Shown here in pieces: positions 39,324 to 46,908 of a stretch of DNA of 64,000 nt (the first letter of the stretch is position 1; each line of letters begins with the position of its first letter). The notes under the pieces were generated by a model that saw nothing but the letters and a program-made list of their open reading frames with translations, searched no databases and was not told the DNA's origin. The stretch covers positions 62,001-126,000 of the forward strand of contig JBFLYK010000004.1 in assembly GCA_040756995.1 (NCBI GenBank). Reading direction: 5' to 3'. The DNA comes from BP-133 sp040756995. Lineage in GTDB: Bacteria; Actinomycetota; Acidimicrobiia; IMCC26256; BP-133. The position numbers were made by a program, and so were the translations under genes.

Positions 39324-41972
39324 TCATTCCGGCCCCGGCCCGGAGCCGTTGCCCCGAAGACCGGCCGTGATCGGCAGACGGATGACGAAGGTCGAGCCCC
39401 GACCGGGCTCCGAGGTGCCGTCGAGGGTGCCGCCGTGGGCGGCCACGACCCGCTGCACGAAGGGGAGTCCGAGGCCGAGCCCGCCGTAGCGGCGGGTGGC
39501 GGAGCCGTCGATCTGGGAAAAGTCGGTGAAGATCCGATCGAAGTCGGACGGGGCGATCCCGATGCCCTCGTCGGAGACGGCGATCTCGACGGCGCGCCCG
39601 TCACCCGCTCCGATGAGCTCGGTCCGAACCGTCACGACACCCCCTTCCGGCGAGAACTTCACAGCGTTGTCGACCAGCTCGTCCACGGCCCGTTCGAGCA
39701 GTCGACGGTCAGCCAATACCCGCGGCCGACCGGTAACTAGCTCTTCGACACGATGCCGGTCCGACCTTGAGCGCCATCGCTCCGAAACTTCATGGACAAG
39801 AGTGGCCGTATCGACAGGTTCCGTTCGGAGGACTAGTCGGCCGGCCTCCATGGCGGCGAAGTTGACCAGGATGTCGACCGTCCGTTCGAGCCGTTCCGAC
39901 GACTCGAGGATCCCGTCGAGGAAAGCCCGCCGCTTGTCGGGCGGGAGCTGGCGGCTAGCGGCCATCTGCTGGTCGCGGCGCAGCATCTCGGCGTAGCCCT
40001 TGATGGGCGTCAGCGGGGTGCGCAGCTCATGGGAGATGTTGGACAGGAACTCGGTCTTGGCCCGTTCGATCTCCAGCTCCCGGCGCATGTCCCGCATGAC
40101 GTAGACGGCCCCCAGCACACCGCCCTGTTCGCTGCGGATCGGCGCCCCGGACAGGGCGACGGGGAGCAGCCCGTCCCGGTTGTGGACCATGCCCACCGCC
40201 GACCACGCCTCGAAGTTCGGGAGCTCGAAGCGGTCGGCCAGCGAGTTGCCGTTGCGGTCCTCGGCCCGGATCACGGCCGAAACCGGCTTGCCCATCTCCC
40301 GGGTGGCCCGAACGCCCAGCATGGCCTCGGCGGCGGGGTTCATCATGGCCACCAGCCCGAGCGGGTCGGCGGCCACCAGGGCGTCGGTCATCGAGTTGAG
40401 GACGGCCTCCATCTGGGCCGCCCCCTCCCGCAGCTCCGAGGCCATCCGTTCGATCGAGCCCGCCATCTCGTCGAAGGAGGCGCCGAGGAGGCCGATCTCG
40501 TCGGAGCTGCGCAGCCCCGACCGGACGGACAGATCGCCCCGGCTGATCTGGGAGGCGGTGAGGGCCAGCTTGCGCAGCGGCGCTCCCAGCCGGCTGCCGG
40601 CGGCGGCGGCCAGGGCCAGGGCCAGGGCGGCCGAGGCCAGGGCCACGAAGAACAGCTTGTGGAACAGGTCGGCCCGGGTGTTGTCGATGACGCTGCCGTC
40701 GACGGTGACGGCCACCACCGCCTTGGGGGGCCCGGTGGTGCCGGTGGGGCCGACCTTGACCGGGGCGATGGCGATGAAGGTGTTCCGGTCGTCGAACAGG
40801 CCCTTTTCGGCCGGGCTCCTCCCGCCGACGAACACGTCGTCGATCAGCTTCTCGCCCGCCCGGCCGTCGAGGAGGTCGGTGGGGACCCTGGCCCGGTCAG
40901 GCTCGAGCGTGCTGGCCAGGACCCGGATCGAGGTGACCAGCGAGAGGTTGATGGTCTCATCCCCCTCGGTGCGATCGCCCAGATACTTCTGGTTGATGAA
41001 GAAGCCGGCCACGATCGTGCCGTAGACCTTCGGCACGCCCCGCTCGTCGGGCAGCTTGACGAAGTCGACTCCGAGGGCGACGAGGCCGGCGTTGAGAGTC
41101 GGCTCGACACCGGCCTGGGCCGAGGCCAACGAGGATTCGTAGGCCCCCCGGACGGTGGCGCTCTCCTGGAGCCCGCCCAGGATGGCGGCCGGGTTGTCGA
41201 GCTGGGTGACGGCCACGATCTTGCCGTCGGGCCCGAGGAAGGCCAGGAAGTCGACCTGGCTGTAGAGCGACTTGAGCTGCTCGAGGAACCCGCCGAGGAG
41301 GACGGCGTCCTGGGCTTTCACGGCATTCGCCCCGGCCGGGGCGAGCCGGAGGACATTGGCGATGAAGCTGGCCTGGCTGACCGCCACATCGGCCCGCTTC
41401 TCCACCAGGTCGGCTTCGACCTTGGCCCGCTCCTCGGCCCGCACCAGGGCCTGCTGCGACACGCTGTTGGTCAGGACCCGGGAGAGCACGCCCGACAGGA
41501 CGAGCACGACGAGGACCAGCAGGACGGCCGCCGCGGCGGCGATCCGGGTGGCCAGCGACTTGCTGGCCGCCAGCCACAGGGCCACCCCGATGCCGCACCC
41601 GCCGAGGAAGCGGAGGGCGTTCCCGAACGACTCGACGTCGCTGCGGATGGAGATCTCGGCCACGACCAGGAGTGCCAGGGAGACGAGCAACGCCGTCCGG
41701 GGCCAGCGGACGGTGACGCCGAGGCAGCCGAGAGCGAGGAACACCACCGCCGCCAGGCGGAGGGTGGAGAGCCAGTTGCCCTGCTGATCGAAACCCCCGT
41801 GGATCAGGGCGGCGGAGGCCAGGAGCGTCGCGGCGGCCGAGAGGATGCCCCGGAATAGGGTCGTGACGCCGAGCAGGTCGGACCGCAGGAGGAGGACGAG
41901 CAGCAGGCTGGCGGCGGCCAGGAAGACGACGAGATCAGCCGCGAGGGAGACGATCGAGGTGGAGGTGCTCAC
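39324..41972 (-). CDS. hybrid-type multi-domain sensor histidine kinase
   Basis: 882 residues. About seven membrane helices up to residue 175, an extracytoplasmic sensing region about 180-425 with cache-like FLAFLGPDGKIVAVTQLDNP, a further membrane helix, HAMP near 450-505 (ASQISRGDLSVRSG), PAS near 520-620 (EAVLNSMTDALVAADPLG), HisKA with His648 in FLSNISHELRTPLTP, and HATPase with N-box DELVDNAVKFSP, G1 DEGIGIAP and G2 GGLGLGLPF. All catalytic elements are intact. No response regulator gene lies next to it, so it is an orphan kinase in the window. GTG 41972 with GGGCGGG upstream. Confidence 0.9.
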   Translation of the reverse strand: MSTSTSIVSLAADLVVFLAAASLLLVLLLRSDLLGVTTLFRGILSAAATLLASAALIHGGFDQQGNWLSTLRLAAVVFLALGCLGVTVRWPRTALLVSLALLVVAEISIRSDVESFGNALRFLGGCGIGVALWLAASKSLATRIAAAAAVLLVLVVLVLSGVLSRVLTNSVSQQALVRAEERAKVEADLVEKRADVAVSQASFIANVLRLAPAGANAVKAQDAVLLGGFLEQLKSLYSQVDFLAFLGPDGKIVAVTQLDNPAAILGGLQESATVRGAYESSLASAQAGVEPTLNAGLVALGVDFVKLPDERGVPKVYGTIVAGFFINQKYLGDRTEGDETINLSLVTSIRVLASTLEPDRARVPTDLLDGRAGEKLIDDVFVGGRSPAEKGLFDDRNTFIAIAPVKVGPTGTTGPPKAVVAVTVDGSVIDNTRADLFHKLFFVALASAALALALAAAAGSRLGAPLRKLALTASQISRGDLSVRSGLRSSDEIGLLGASFDEMAGSIERMASELREGAAQMEAVLNSMTDALVAADPLGLVAMMNPAAEAMLGVRATREMGKPVSAVIRAEDRNGNSLADRFELPNFEAWSAVGMVHNRDGLLPVALSGAPIRSEQGGVLGAVYVMRDMRRELEIERAKTEFLSNISHELRTPLTPIKGYAEMLRRDQQMAASRQLPPDKRRAFLDGILESSERLERTVDILVNFAAMEAGRLVLRTEPVDTATLVHEVSERWRSRSDRHRVEELVTGRPRVLADRRLLERAVDELVDNAVKFSPEGGVVTVRTELIGAGDGRAVEIAVSDEGIGIAPSDFDRIFTDFSQIDGSATRRYGGLGLGLPFVQRVVAAHGGTLDGTSEPGRGSTFVIRLPITAGLRGNGSGPGPE

Positions 41973-42083
41973 CCGCCCATCTACTCCTCGTCGTCGCTAC
42001 GTGCAGGGCCAGGCCCCCCGGGGCGCCCATCGGATTCTGTGCAGGGGCTGAGAAAAAGGCTACCGGAGGCGCGCAGCCGAACA

Positions 42084-42096
42084 CGCGACGGTCGCG
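42084..42096. repeat. 13-bp palindrome CGCGAC-g-GTCGCG
   Basis: Perfect 6-bp arms in the 172-bp gap between the kinase and protease genes. The arms equal those of the palindromes at 16483-16498 and 16523-16536. T-rich stretches next to it (cttttgggcagttttgg) may belong to a terminator. Confidence 0.55.
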
Positions 42097-42144
42097 GGGG
42101 TATGGGGCTTTCGCGGCTTTTGGGCAGTTTTGGGGGGTTTCCGG

Positions 42145-43143
42145 CTAAGGGCGAGCCGCCGGGAGGGCCACCTCGCTGCCGCCCAGGCGGTGGAGCGCCT
42201 CGAGGGCGTCCTCGAGCGTCTCCACCGGGATGATCTGCATCTTCCCGGCGAACTTCTTGGCGTCCTTCTCCTCCTCCGGGGGGACCAGGAAGGCGATGGC
42301 GCCGGCCTTGCGGGCCGTGACCGTCTTCTGCGCCACGCCACCGACCTGCCCGATGTTGCCGGTGGCGTCGATCGTGCCCGTCACGGCGACGTTGCGCCCG
42401 CCGGTCAGCTCACCCTCGGTCAGGTCGTCGATCAGGGCCAATGTGAAGGCCAGACCCGCCGAGGGCCCTCCGACGAGCCCCGTCTCGATGCTGACATCGA
42501 CCGGAAAGTCGTACTTCAGCTCGTTGGTCTGGAGGACCACACCGATCCGGGCCTCCCCGTTGTCGCCGGCGACCGCCTTGAGCTCGACGGACTTGTCGGC
42601 CCCGCCCCGCGTGAAGCCGATCGTGATCACGTCGCCCGGCTTGTGCTGGCGGACCTTGGTCACGACCTGGTCGTGGAGGGTCACGGCCTCGCCGTCGACC
42701 GACTTGATCACGTCGCCGATCTGGAGCTGCCCGTCGGCCGGGTCACCGGGTTTGACGTCGGTGACCAGCGCCCCGTTGCCGCTGACCGAGACCCGGTAGC
42801 CGAGCCGCTCGAGCGCCACCTTGGTGGCGGTCAGCTTCGAGTCGACCATGGCCTGGATGTTGAGCTGGCGGACCTCCTGGCGGGGGGCGCCGCCGGTGAT
42901 CTGCTTCTCGGGGATGACCTCGACCTCGTCGTCGAGCCAGCCCGACAGGGCCTCGAAGACGTTGACGTCGCCGGCCAGCGACACCGTGGTGAAGAGAATC
43001 TTGCCCTTGGGAGGGAAGACCTTGGCGCCGTCGCCCTTGACCTTGATCAGTTCGGCGACGCCCCGGGCCTCACCGGGCGAGATCAGGTAGTAGGGGACCC
43101 GGATGAAGATCCCGGCGATGATGGGCACGACCGCCAGCAGCAC
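42145..43143 (-). CDS. membrane-anchored PDZ/Lon-like serine protease
   Basis: 332 residues. Membrane helix at the start (LLAVVPIIAGIFI), then VPYYLISPGEA, a PDZ domain about 105-190 (LVTDVKPGDPADGQLQIGDVI) and a Lon-type proteolytic domain with catalytic Ser228 in GGPSAGLAF and Lys273 in AQKTVTARKAGA, 45 residues apart as in Lon. Same architecture as the Bacillus YlbL group. GTG 43143 is the first usual start codon, but the frame stays open upstream for about 55 codons and looks coding (basic WRRRK before the helix), so the N-terminus may be longer. Next to a sortase. Confidence 0.88.
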   Translation of the reverse strand: MLLAVVPIIAGIFIRVPYYLISPGEARGVAELIKVKGDGAKVFPPKGKILFTTVSLAGDVNVFEALSGWLDDEVEVIPEKQITGGAPRQEVRQLNIQAMVDSKLTATKVALERLGYRVSVSGNGALVTDVKPGDPADGQLQIGDVIKSVDGEAVTLHDQVVTKVRQHKPGDVITIGFTRGGADKSVELKAVAGDNGEARIGVVLQTNELKYDFPVDVSIETGLVGGPSAGLAFTLALIDDLTEGELTGGRNVAVTGTIDATGNIGQVGGVAQKTVTARKAGAIAFLVPPEEEKDAKKFAGKMQIIPVETLEDALEALHRLGGSEVALPAARP

Positions 43144-43334
43144 CCCGATGGTGAGGAGCAGCTTGCGGCGGCGCCATGACCAGGGCTCCTCTGGGGCGGG
43201 CGGGGGTGGGGGCGCGGGCGGCCAATGGGGAGCTCCCCATCCATCGCCGCCGGGGCTGGCCCCGATTCTTCCGGTGCTCTCGTCGATCTCGCTCGCCCTC
43301 CGGCGGCCCAGGAATCAGTGCCCGAGACTATCGG

Positions 43335-44093
43335 TCAGACGGGCGTCGACGAGACGAAGACTCCGTTGACGACGTAGCGCTGGCGGGCGCTGCCCGGCGG
43401 GTGGCAGGCGAAGAGGGTGACGGTGGCGTCCTTGGTCGGATTGACGATGTGGACGTCTCTCGGCGTCACGATCGACGACTTCGTCATTTTGTAGGTGAAC
43501 GTCCCGTTCGGCATCTTGAAGATGATGTCGTCGCCGGGCACCAGCTCGTGGATGCGCCGGAAGGGACGGGTGTGGGTGACGCGGTGGCCGGCGAAGACGG
43601 AGTTACCGAGCTGCCCGGGGTTGGCGCTGCCGGGCCAGTGGCCGGGGCCGTGGTCGATCACCGTCAGCGTCACCCCTTCATAGACCGGGTGCACCAGCCC
43701 GATCTTGGGGATGTGGATCTCGCCGATCTTGACGATCGGCTCCTTGGCCCGGGGGTTGGCCGGGGGCTCGATGGGCTTCGTGACGGGCGCCGGCGCCTGC
43801 GTCGTGGTCGTGGAGGCGGGGACGGTACTCGACGTGGTGGGCAGCGCCTCGAGAACCGGGACGTCCTCCTCGGCGGCCTCGGCCACGCCGGGGTTCGACC
43901 GCACGACGGCGATCGTCGAACCGCCGACCACCAGCACGGCGGTCAGGGTGGCGATGACCAGCGCCCGGTCGGCGCGGGTCTCGGGCATCCGGGCCCAGAG
44001 CCACCGCAGCGGACGGGGACGGTGCCGCCGGGGCGGCGGAGGCGGCGTTGAGCCGGAGTCCTCCTGCACCGCGCCGTACATGGATTCAGACAC
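43335..44093 (-). CDS. class E-like sortase
   Basis: About 252 residues. Cytosolic basic tail, one membrane helix near 44-64 (ALVIATLTAVLVVGGSTIAVV), a Thr/Pro-rich linker, then the sortase barrel: IHIPKIGLVHPVYEGV, His170 in FAGHR, Cys230 in TLFACHPPG and Arg239 in ARQRY, completing the His-Cys-Arg triad. Transpeptidase that fixes proteins to peptidoglycan. No LPxTG-type substrate was recognised in the window. GTG 44093 has GGGGAGG upstream. It is followed on the same strand by the PDZ/Lon-like protease. Confidence 0.87.
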   Translation of the reverse strand: MSESMYGAVQEDSGSTPPPPPRRHRPRPLRWLWARMPETRADRALVIATLTAVLVVGGSTIAVVRSNPGVAEAAEEDVPVLEALPTTSSTVPASTTTTQAPAPVTKPIEPPANPRAKEPIVKIGEIHIPKIGLVHPVYEGVTLTVIDHGPGHWPGSANPGQLGNSVFAGHRVTHTRPFRRIHELVPGDDIIFKMPNGTFTYKMTKSSIVTPRDVHIVNPTKDATVTLFACHPPGSARQRYVVNGVFVSSTPV

Positions 44094-44197
44094 CGATCCT
44101 CCCCGGCAGACGAAAGCGCCATCTAGCGTATCGGTCTCCAGCAACGGTTTGAGCGCAGGGATGAAGGCTTCTGCCGCTCGTGACCGGATGTGACCCA

Positions 44198-44842
44198 ATG
44201 GATACCTCGAAGACTTTTTGGCCCGCCGATCCGGTCGAGCGGGCGGCGGCGGCCGCCGCCGCCGGACTCCACCGCCCGGTGGCCGCCGGGCTGCCCGTCG
44301 CCCTCGCTGAGCTGGTCGCCGCCGATCCGGACCGGCGGGTCCGGGCCGCCGCCCTCGGTGCCCTGGCCCGCCTGCCGGATCCGCCCGCCGAAGCCTGGCG
44401 CACGGCCACTGCTGACACCGATCCGTCGGTTCGCCGCCGCGCCGCCGACCTCGCCCCGGCCTTCGCCGGTGCCGATCTCTCCCCTCTCATCGCCCTTCTG
44501 GCGGATCCGGAGGGCGGCGTGGCCGAGGCGGCGGCCTGGGCGCTGGGGGAACTGGGCGACCCGGCGGTAGCGGCCGGGGCCGTCGAGCCCCTGGTCCAGG
44601 CCGCAGGCTCGCACGGCGACCCGCTGGTGCGGGAAGCGGCCGTCGCCGCCCTCGGCTCGCTCGGCGACCCGGCGGGGCGCGAGGCGGTGCTGGCCGCCTG
44701 CCGGGACAAGCCGGCGATCCGGCGGCGGGCCGTGCTGGCGCTGGCCGCCTTCGAGGGACCGGAGGTCGACGCCGCCCTGCAGGCGGCGCTGGACGACAAG
44801 GACTGGCAGACCCGCCAGGCCGCCGAGGACCTGCTCGGCTGA
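44198..44842 (+). CDS. HEAT-repeat protein
   Basis: 214 residues made of about six short helical HEAT/PBS-lyase-like units (AELVAADPDRRVRAAALGALAR, DPSVRRRAADLAPAF, GGVAEAAAWALGELGDPAVA, DPLVREAAVAALGSLGDPAG, KPAIRRRAVLALAAFEGPEV, DKDWQTRQAAEDLLG). An all-helical scaffold, probably for protein binding. ATG 44198 is preferred; GTG 44180 would add six residues. Sits between sortase and MoaE, divergent from the former. Partner unknown. Confidence 0.8.
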   Translation: MDTSKTFWPADPVERAAAAAAAGLHRPVAAGLPVALAELVAADPDRRVRAAALGALARLPDPPAEAWRTATADTDPSVRRRAADLAPAFAGADLSPLIALLADPEGGVAEAAAWALGELGDPAVAAGAVEPLVQAAGSHGDPLVREAAVAALGSLGDPAGREAVLAACRDKPAIRRRAVLALAAFEGPEVDAALQAALDDKDWQTRQAAEDLLG

Positions 44843-44847
44843 GTCTC

Positions 44848-45318
44848 CTAACCTCCGGTGACCGGGCGGATGTCGTGCTCGCCCAGGGCCCAGTCGGAGC
44901 CGCCCTCCCAGTCCTCCGCCTTCCAGATCGGGACGGTCTCCTTCAGGGTGTCGATGCAGTAGCGGGCCGCCTCGAACGCCTGGCCCCGGTGGGGGGCGGA
45001 GGCGACCACGATGACGCTGGCCTCGGTCAGCTCCAGGCGCCCGGTGCGGTGCAGCAGGACCAACCGCACGGTGTCGGGCACCCGCCGGCGGCACTCGTCC
45101 GCCACCTCCTGCAGCTTGATGACGGCCTGCTCCTCATAGGCCTCGTAGGTCAGCGCCGTCACCCCCGGCCGGCCCTCCGAGCTGTCCCGCACCGTGCCGG
45201 CGAAACACACCACACCGCCACAGCTCGGAAGCGTGGCCCACTCCATGGCCTCGGCCGTCGGCAACTCGTCTTTCGACAGCCCGATCCAGTCCTTGGCGGG
45301 CCCCTCCGGTGGTCGCAT
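44848..45318 (-). CDS. moaE: molybdopterin synthase catalytic subunit MoaE
   Basis: 156 residues, normal MoaE length. VCFAGTVRDSSEGRPGVTAL, YEAYEEQA, LLHRTGRLELTEASVIV and APHRGQAFEAARYCID are family landmarks, and Lys in IDTLKETVPIWKAE is the catalytic Lys region. It makes molybdopterin from precursor Z with MoaD, which is not in the window, nor are other moa genes. ATG 45318 follows TACTAT by 7 bases (leaderless). The stop is 6 bases from the HEAT gene end, convergent. Confidence 0.93.
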   Translation of the reverse strand: MRPPEGPAKDWIGLSKDELPTAEAMEWATLPSCGGVVCFAGTVRDSSEGRPGVTALTYEAYEEQAVIKLQEVADECRRRVPDTVRLVLLHRTGRLELTEASVIVVASAPHRGQAFEAARYCIDTLKETVPIWKAEDWEGGSDWALGEHDIRPVTGG

Positions 45319-45325
45319 GGCACCA

Positions 45326-45331
45326 ATAGTA
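45326..45331 (-). promoter_or_regulatory. -10 box TACTAT, leaderless moaE start
   Basis: TACTAT on the minus strand ends 7 bases before ATG 45318. Confidence 0.5.
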
Positions 45332-45406
45332 GAGGTGGCCGAAACGCCGGAAAAAAGACGCTGAGCCAACCGGGAGGGGCGAAGCCAACGGCGCAGAAGC
45401 CGTCGG

Positions 45407-45412
45407 TACACT
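45407..45412 (+). promoter_or_regulatory. -10 box TACACT, leaderless start at 45419
   Basis: TACACT ends 6 bases before ATG 45419 with no ribosome binding site between. Confidence 0.5.
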
Positions 45413-45418
45413 CCTCTC

Positions 45419-46624
45419 ATGGAGCCGGACGACGAGGATGAACTCGAACCGTACCGGTCCCCTGACGACCGGGAACGCATTTGGCTCCACCCCTCGGAGC
45501 TCGGATCGCTTCTTCCGCCCGTCCCCGAGACGGCCAAGCCGTCGGGGCGGCGCCGGCGCCGGGCCTCCGTCGGCCGTCGAGCCCGCGCCCTGACCGTCCC
45601 GGTCCTGTCGGGGATGGTGGGTGCCGCCCTCTCCCTCGGGATCCTCATGCTGATCGGCGGCCTGCAACGGCCGGCGGACCGGGTCGTCGAGCGGGTGGCC
45701 AACCTTCCCGTCCACGACGTCTCCGCCCCCGAAGGGATCTCGGCGCTGGCGGCGGCCGTGGCTCCGGCCATCGTCGGGCTCCGCGCCACCACCCCGTCCG
45801 GTGACCGGTTCGGTTCGGGGATCGTGTTCCGCTCCGACGGCCACGTCCTCACGAACTTCCACCTCGTCGACGGGGCGACCTCGATCGAGCTCACCTGCTT
45901 CGACGGCCGCTCGCACGCCGCCCGACAACGGGGCGCCGATCCGGAGAGCGACCTCGCCGTCCTGTCGCTCGTCGAGGAAGCCGACATGGAACCGGCCGTC
46001 CTCGGTTCCGCCCGCGGCCTCCAGGTCGGCCAGACAGCCATCATCATGGGCGCCCCGGCCGGTCCCCAGGGGTCCCCGTCGGTCAGCGCCGGCGTCATCG
46101 CCGGGCTCGGTGAGGTGGTCCAGGTCGGCGATCGGGCCTTCTACGACATGATCACGACCGACGCCTTCATCAGCCCCCGGGCGTCCGGCGGCCCGCTGGT
46201 CGACCGCTCCGGCGCCGTCGTCGGCATCGCCACCGGGACCGGCGCCGACCACCATGTCGGCCACGTCATCCCCATCGACCACGCCCGGAAGGTGGCCGAG
46301 AAGCTCATCAACAACGGCCGGGTGAACTACCCCTGGCTCGGAGTGTCCGGCACCGACCTCGACCCCTGGACGGCCAAGGAGTACGGCGTCTCCTCCGGAA
46401 CCCTCATCCGCCGCGTGAGCCCCAAGAGTCCGGCCGAGCAGAGCGGCATCAGGGTCCAGGACATCATCACCGCGGTCGAGAAGCGGCCGATCGCCACCAT
46501 GAACGAGTTGATGATGCTTGTGCGCCGGCACGACCCCGGCGAGAAGGTCGAGCTGACCGTCGTCCGGGCCGGGGTCAAGCACCACATGAAGGTTCGCCTG
46601 GCCGAGACGCCGGACGACCACTAG
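45419..46624 (+). CDS. membrane-anchored HtrA-like S1C serine protease
   Basis: 401 residues. Acidic N-terminus with IWLHPSELGS, a tract often seen in actinobacterial membrane proteins, one membrane helix (VPVLSGMVGAALSLGILMLIG, about 60-80), trypsin-like domain with triad His148 (TNFHLV), Asp178 (ESDLAVL) and Ser256 (RASGGPLV), then a PDZ domain about 305-395 (GTLIRRVSPKSPAEQSGI). The usual GNSGGP is RASGGP, but Ser is kept, so it should be active. Likely envelope quality-control protease. Starts leaderless. Confidence 0.9.
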   Translation: MEPDDEDELEPYRSPDDRERIWLHPSELGSLLPPVPETAKPSGRRRRRASVGRRARALTVPVLSGMVGAALSLGILMLIGGLQRPADRVVERVANLPVHDVSAPEGISALAAAVAPAIVGLRATTPSGDRFGSGIVFRSDGHVLTNFHLVDGATSIELTCFDGRSHAARQRGADPESDLAVLSLVEEADMEPAVLGSARGLQVGQTAIIMGAPAGPQGSPSVSAGVIAGLGEVVQVGDRAFYDMITTDAFISPRASGGPLVDRSGAVVGIATGTGADHHVGHVIPIDHARKVAEKLINNGRVNYPWLGVSGTDLDPWTAKEYGVSSGTLIRRVSPKSPAEQSGIRVQDIITAVEKRPIATMNELMMLVRRHDPGEKVELTVVRAGVKHHMKVRLAETPDDH

Positions 46625-46750
46625 GCCTCAACCACTGCTCGAGGTCACCTCGGGCGAGGTCGCCGCGAGCCGCCGCCGGGTGCCCCGGGATCGCCCGGGG
46701 GCCGTTGGCCGACCGTCCGGAACCTTCAACGAACGCTCGTAGCCGCGGGT

Positions 46751-46768
46751 CTTCCCGAGACCGGGAAG
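46751..46768 (+). terminator. weak hairpin terminator after the S1C protease
   Basis: CTTCCCG-AGAC-CGGGAAG, 7-bp stem, followed by CCTTGTTAGG, about 130 bases after the protease stop. A perfect 12-bp palindrome TCCGGATCCGGA (46780-46791) comes next. The rest of the 284-bp gap 46625-46908 shows nothing else I can name. Confidence 0.4.
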
Positions 46769-46908
46769 CCTTGTTAGGTTCCGGATCCGGAGCGGAGGTC
46801 GGAGTTCTTCCGGCTGCTGGGCGCAGACTTCCCCCTCGGATCGCGACCACTCGCGACCTCAGGCGCTGACGATTCCCCTGCCGTTCCCCGCTCACCTCCG
46901 AGGACCCG

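Noticed and set aside
46720..46750. ECF-type promoter GGAAC with downstream CGT
   Set aside because: Spacing of 14 is too short for the usual GGAAC-N16-CGTC form, so not called.
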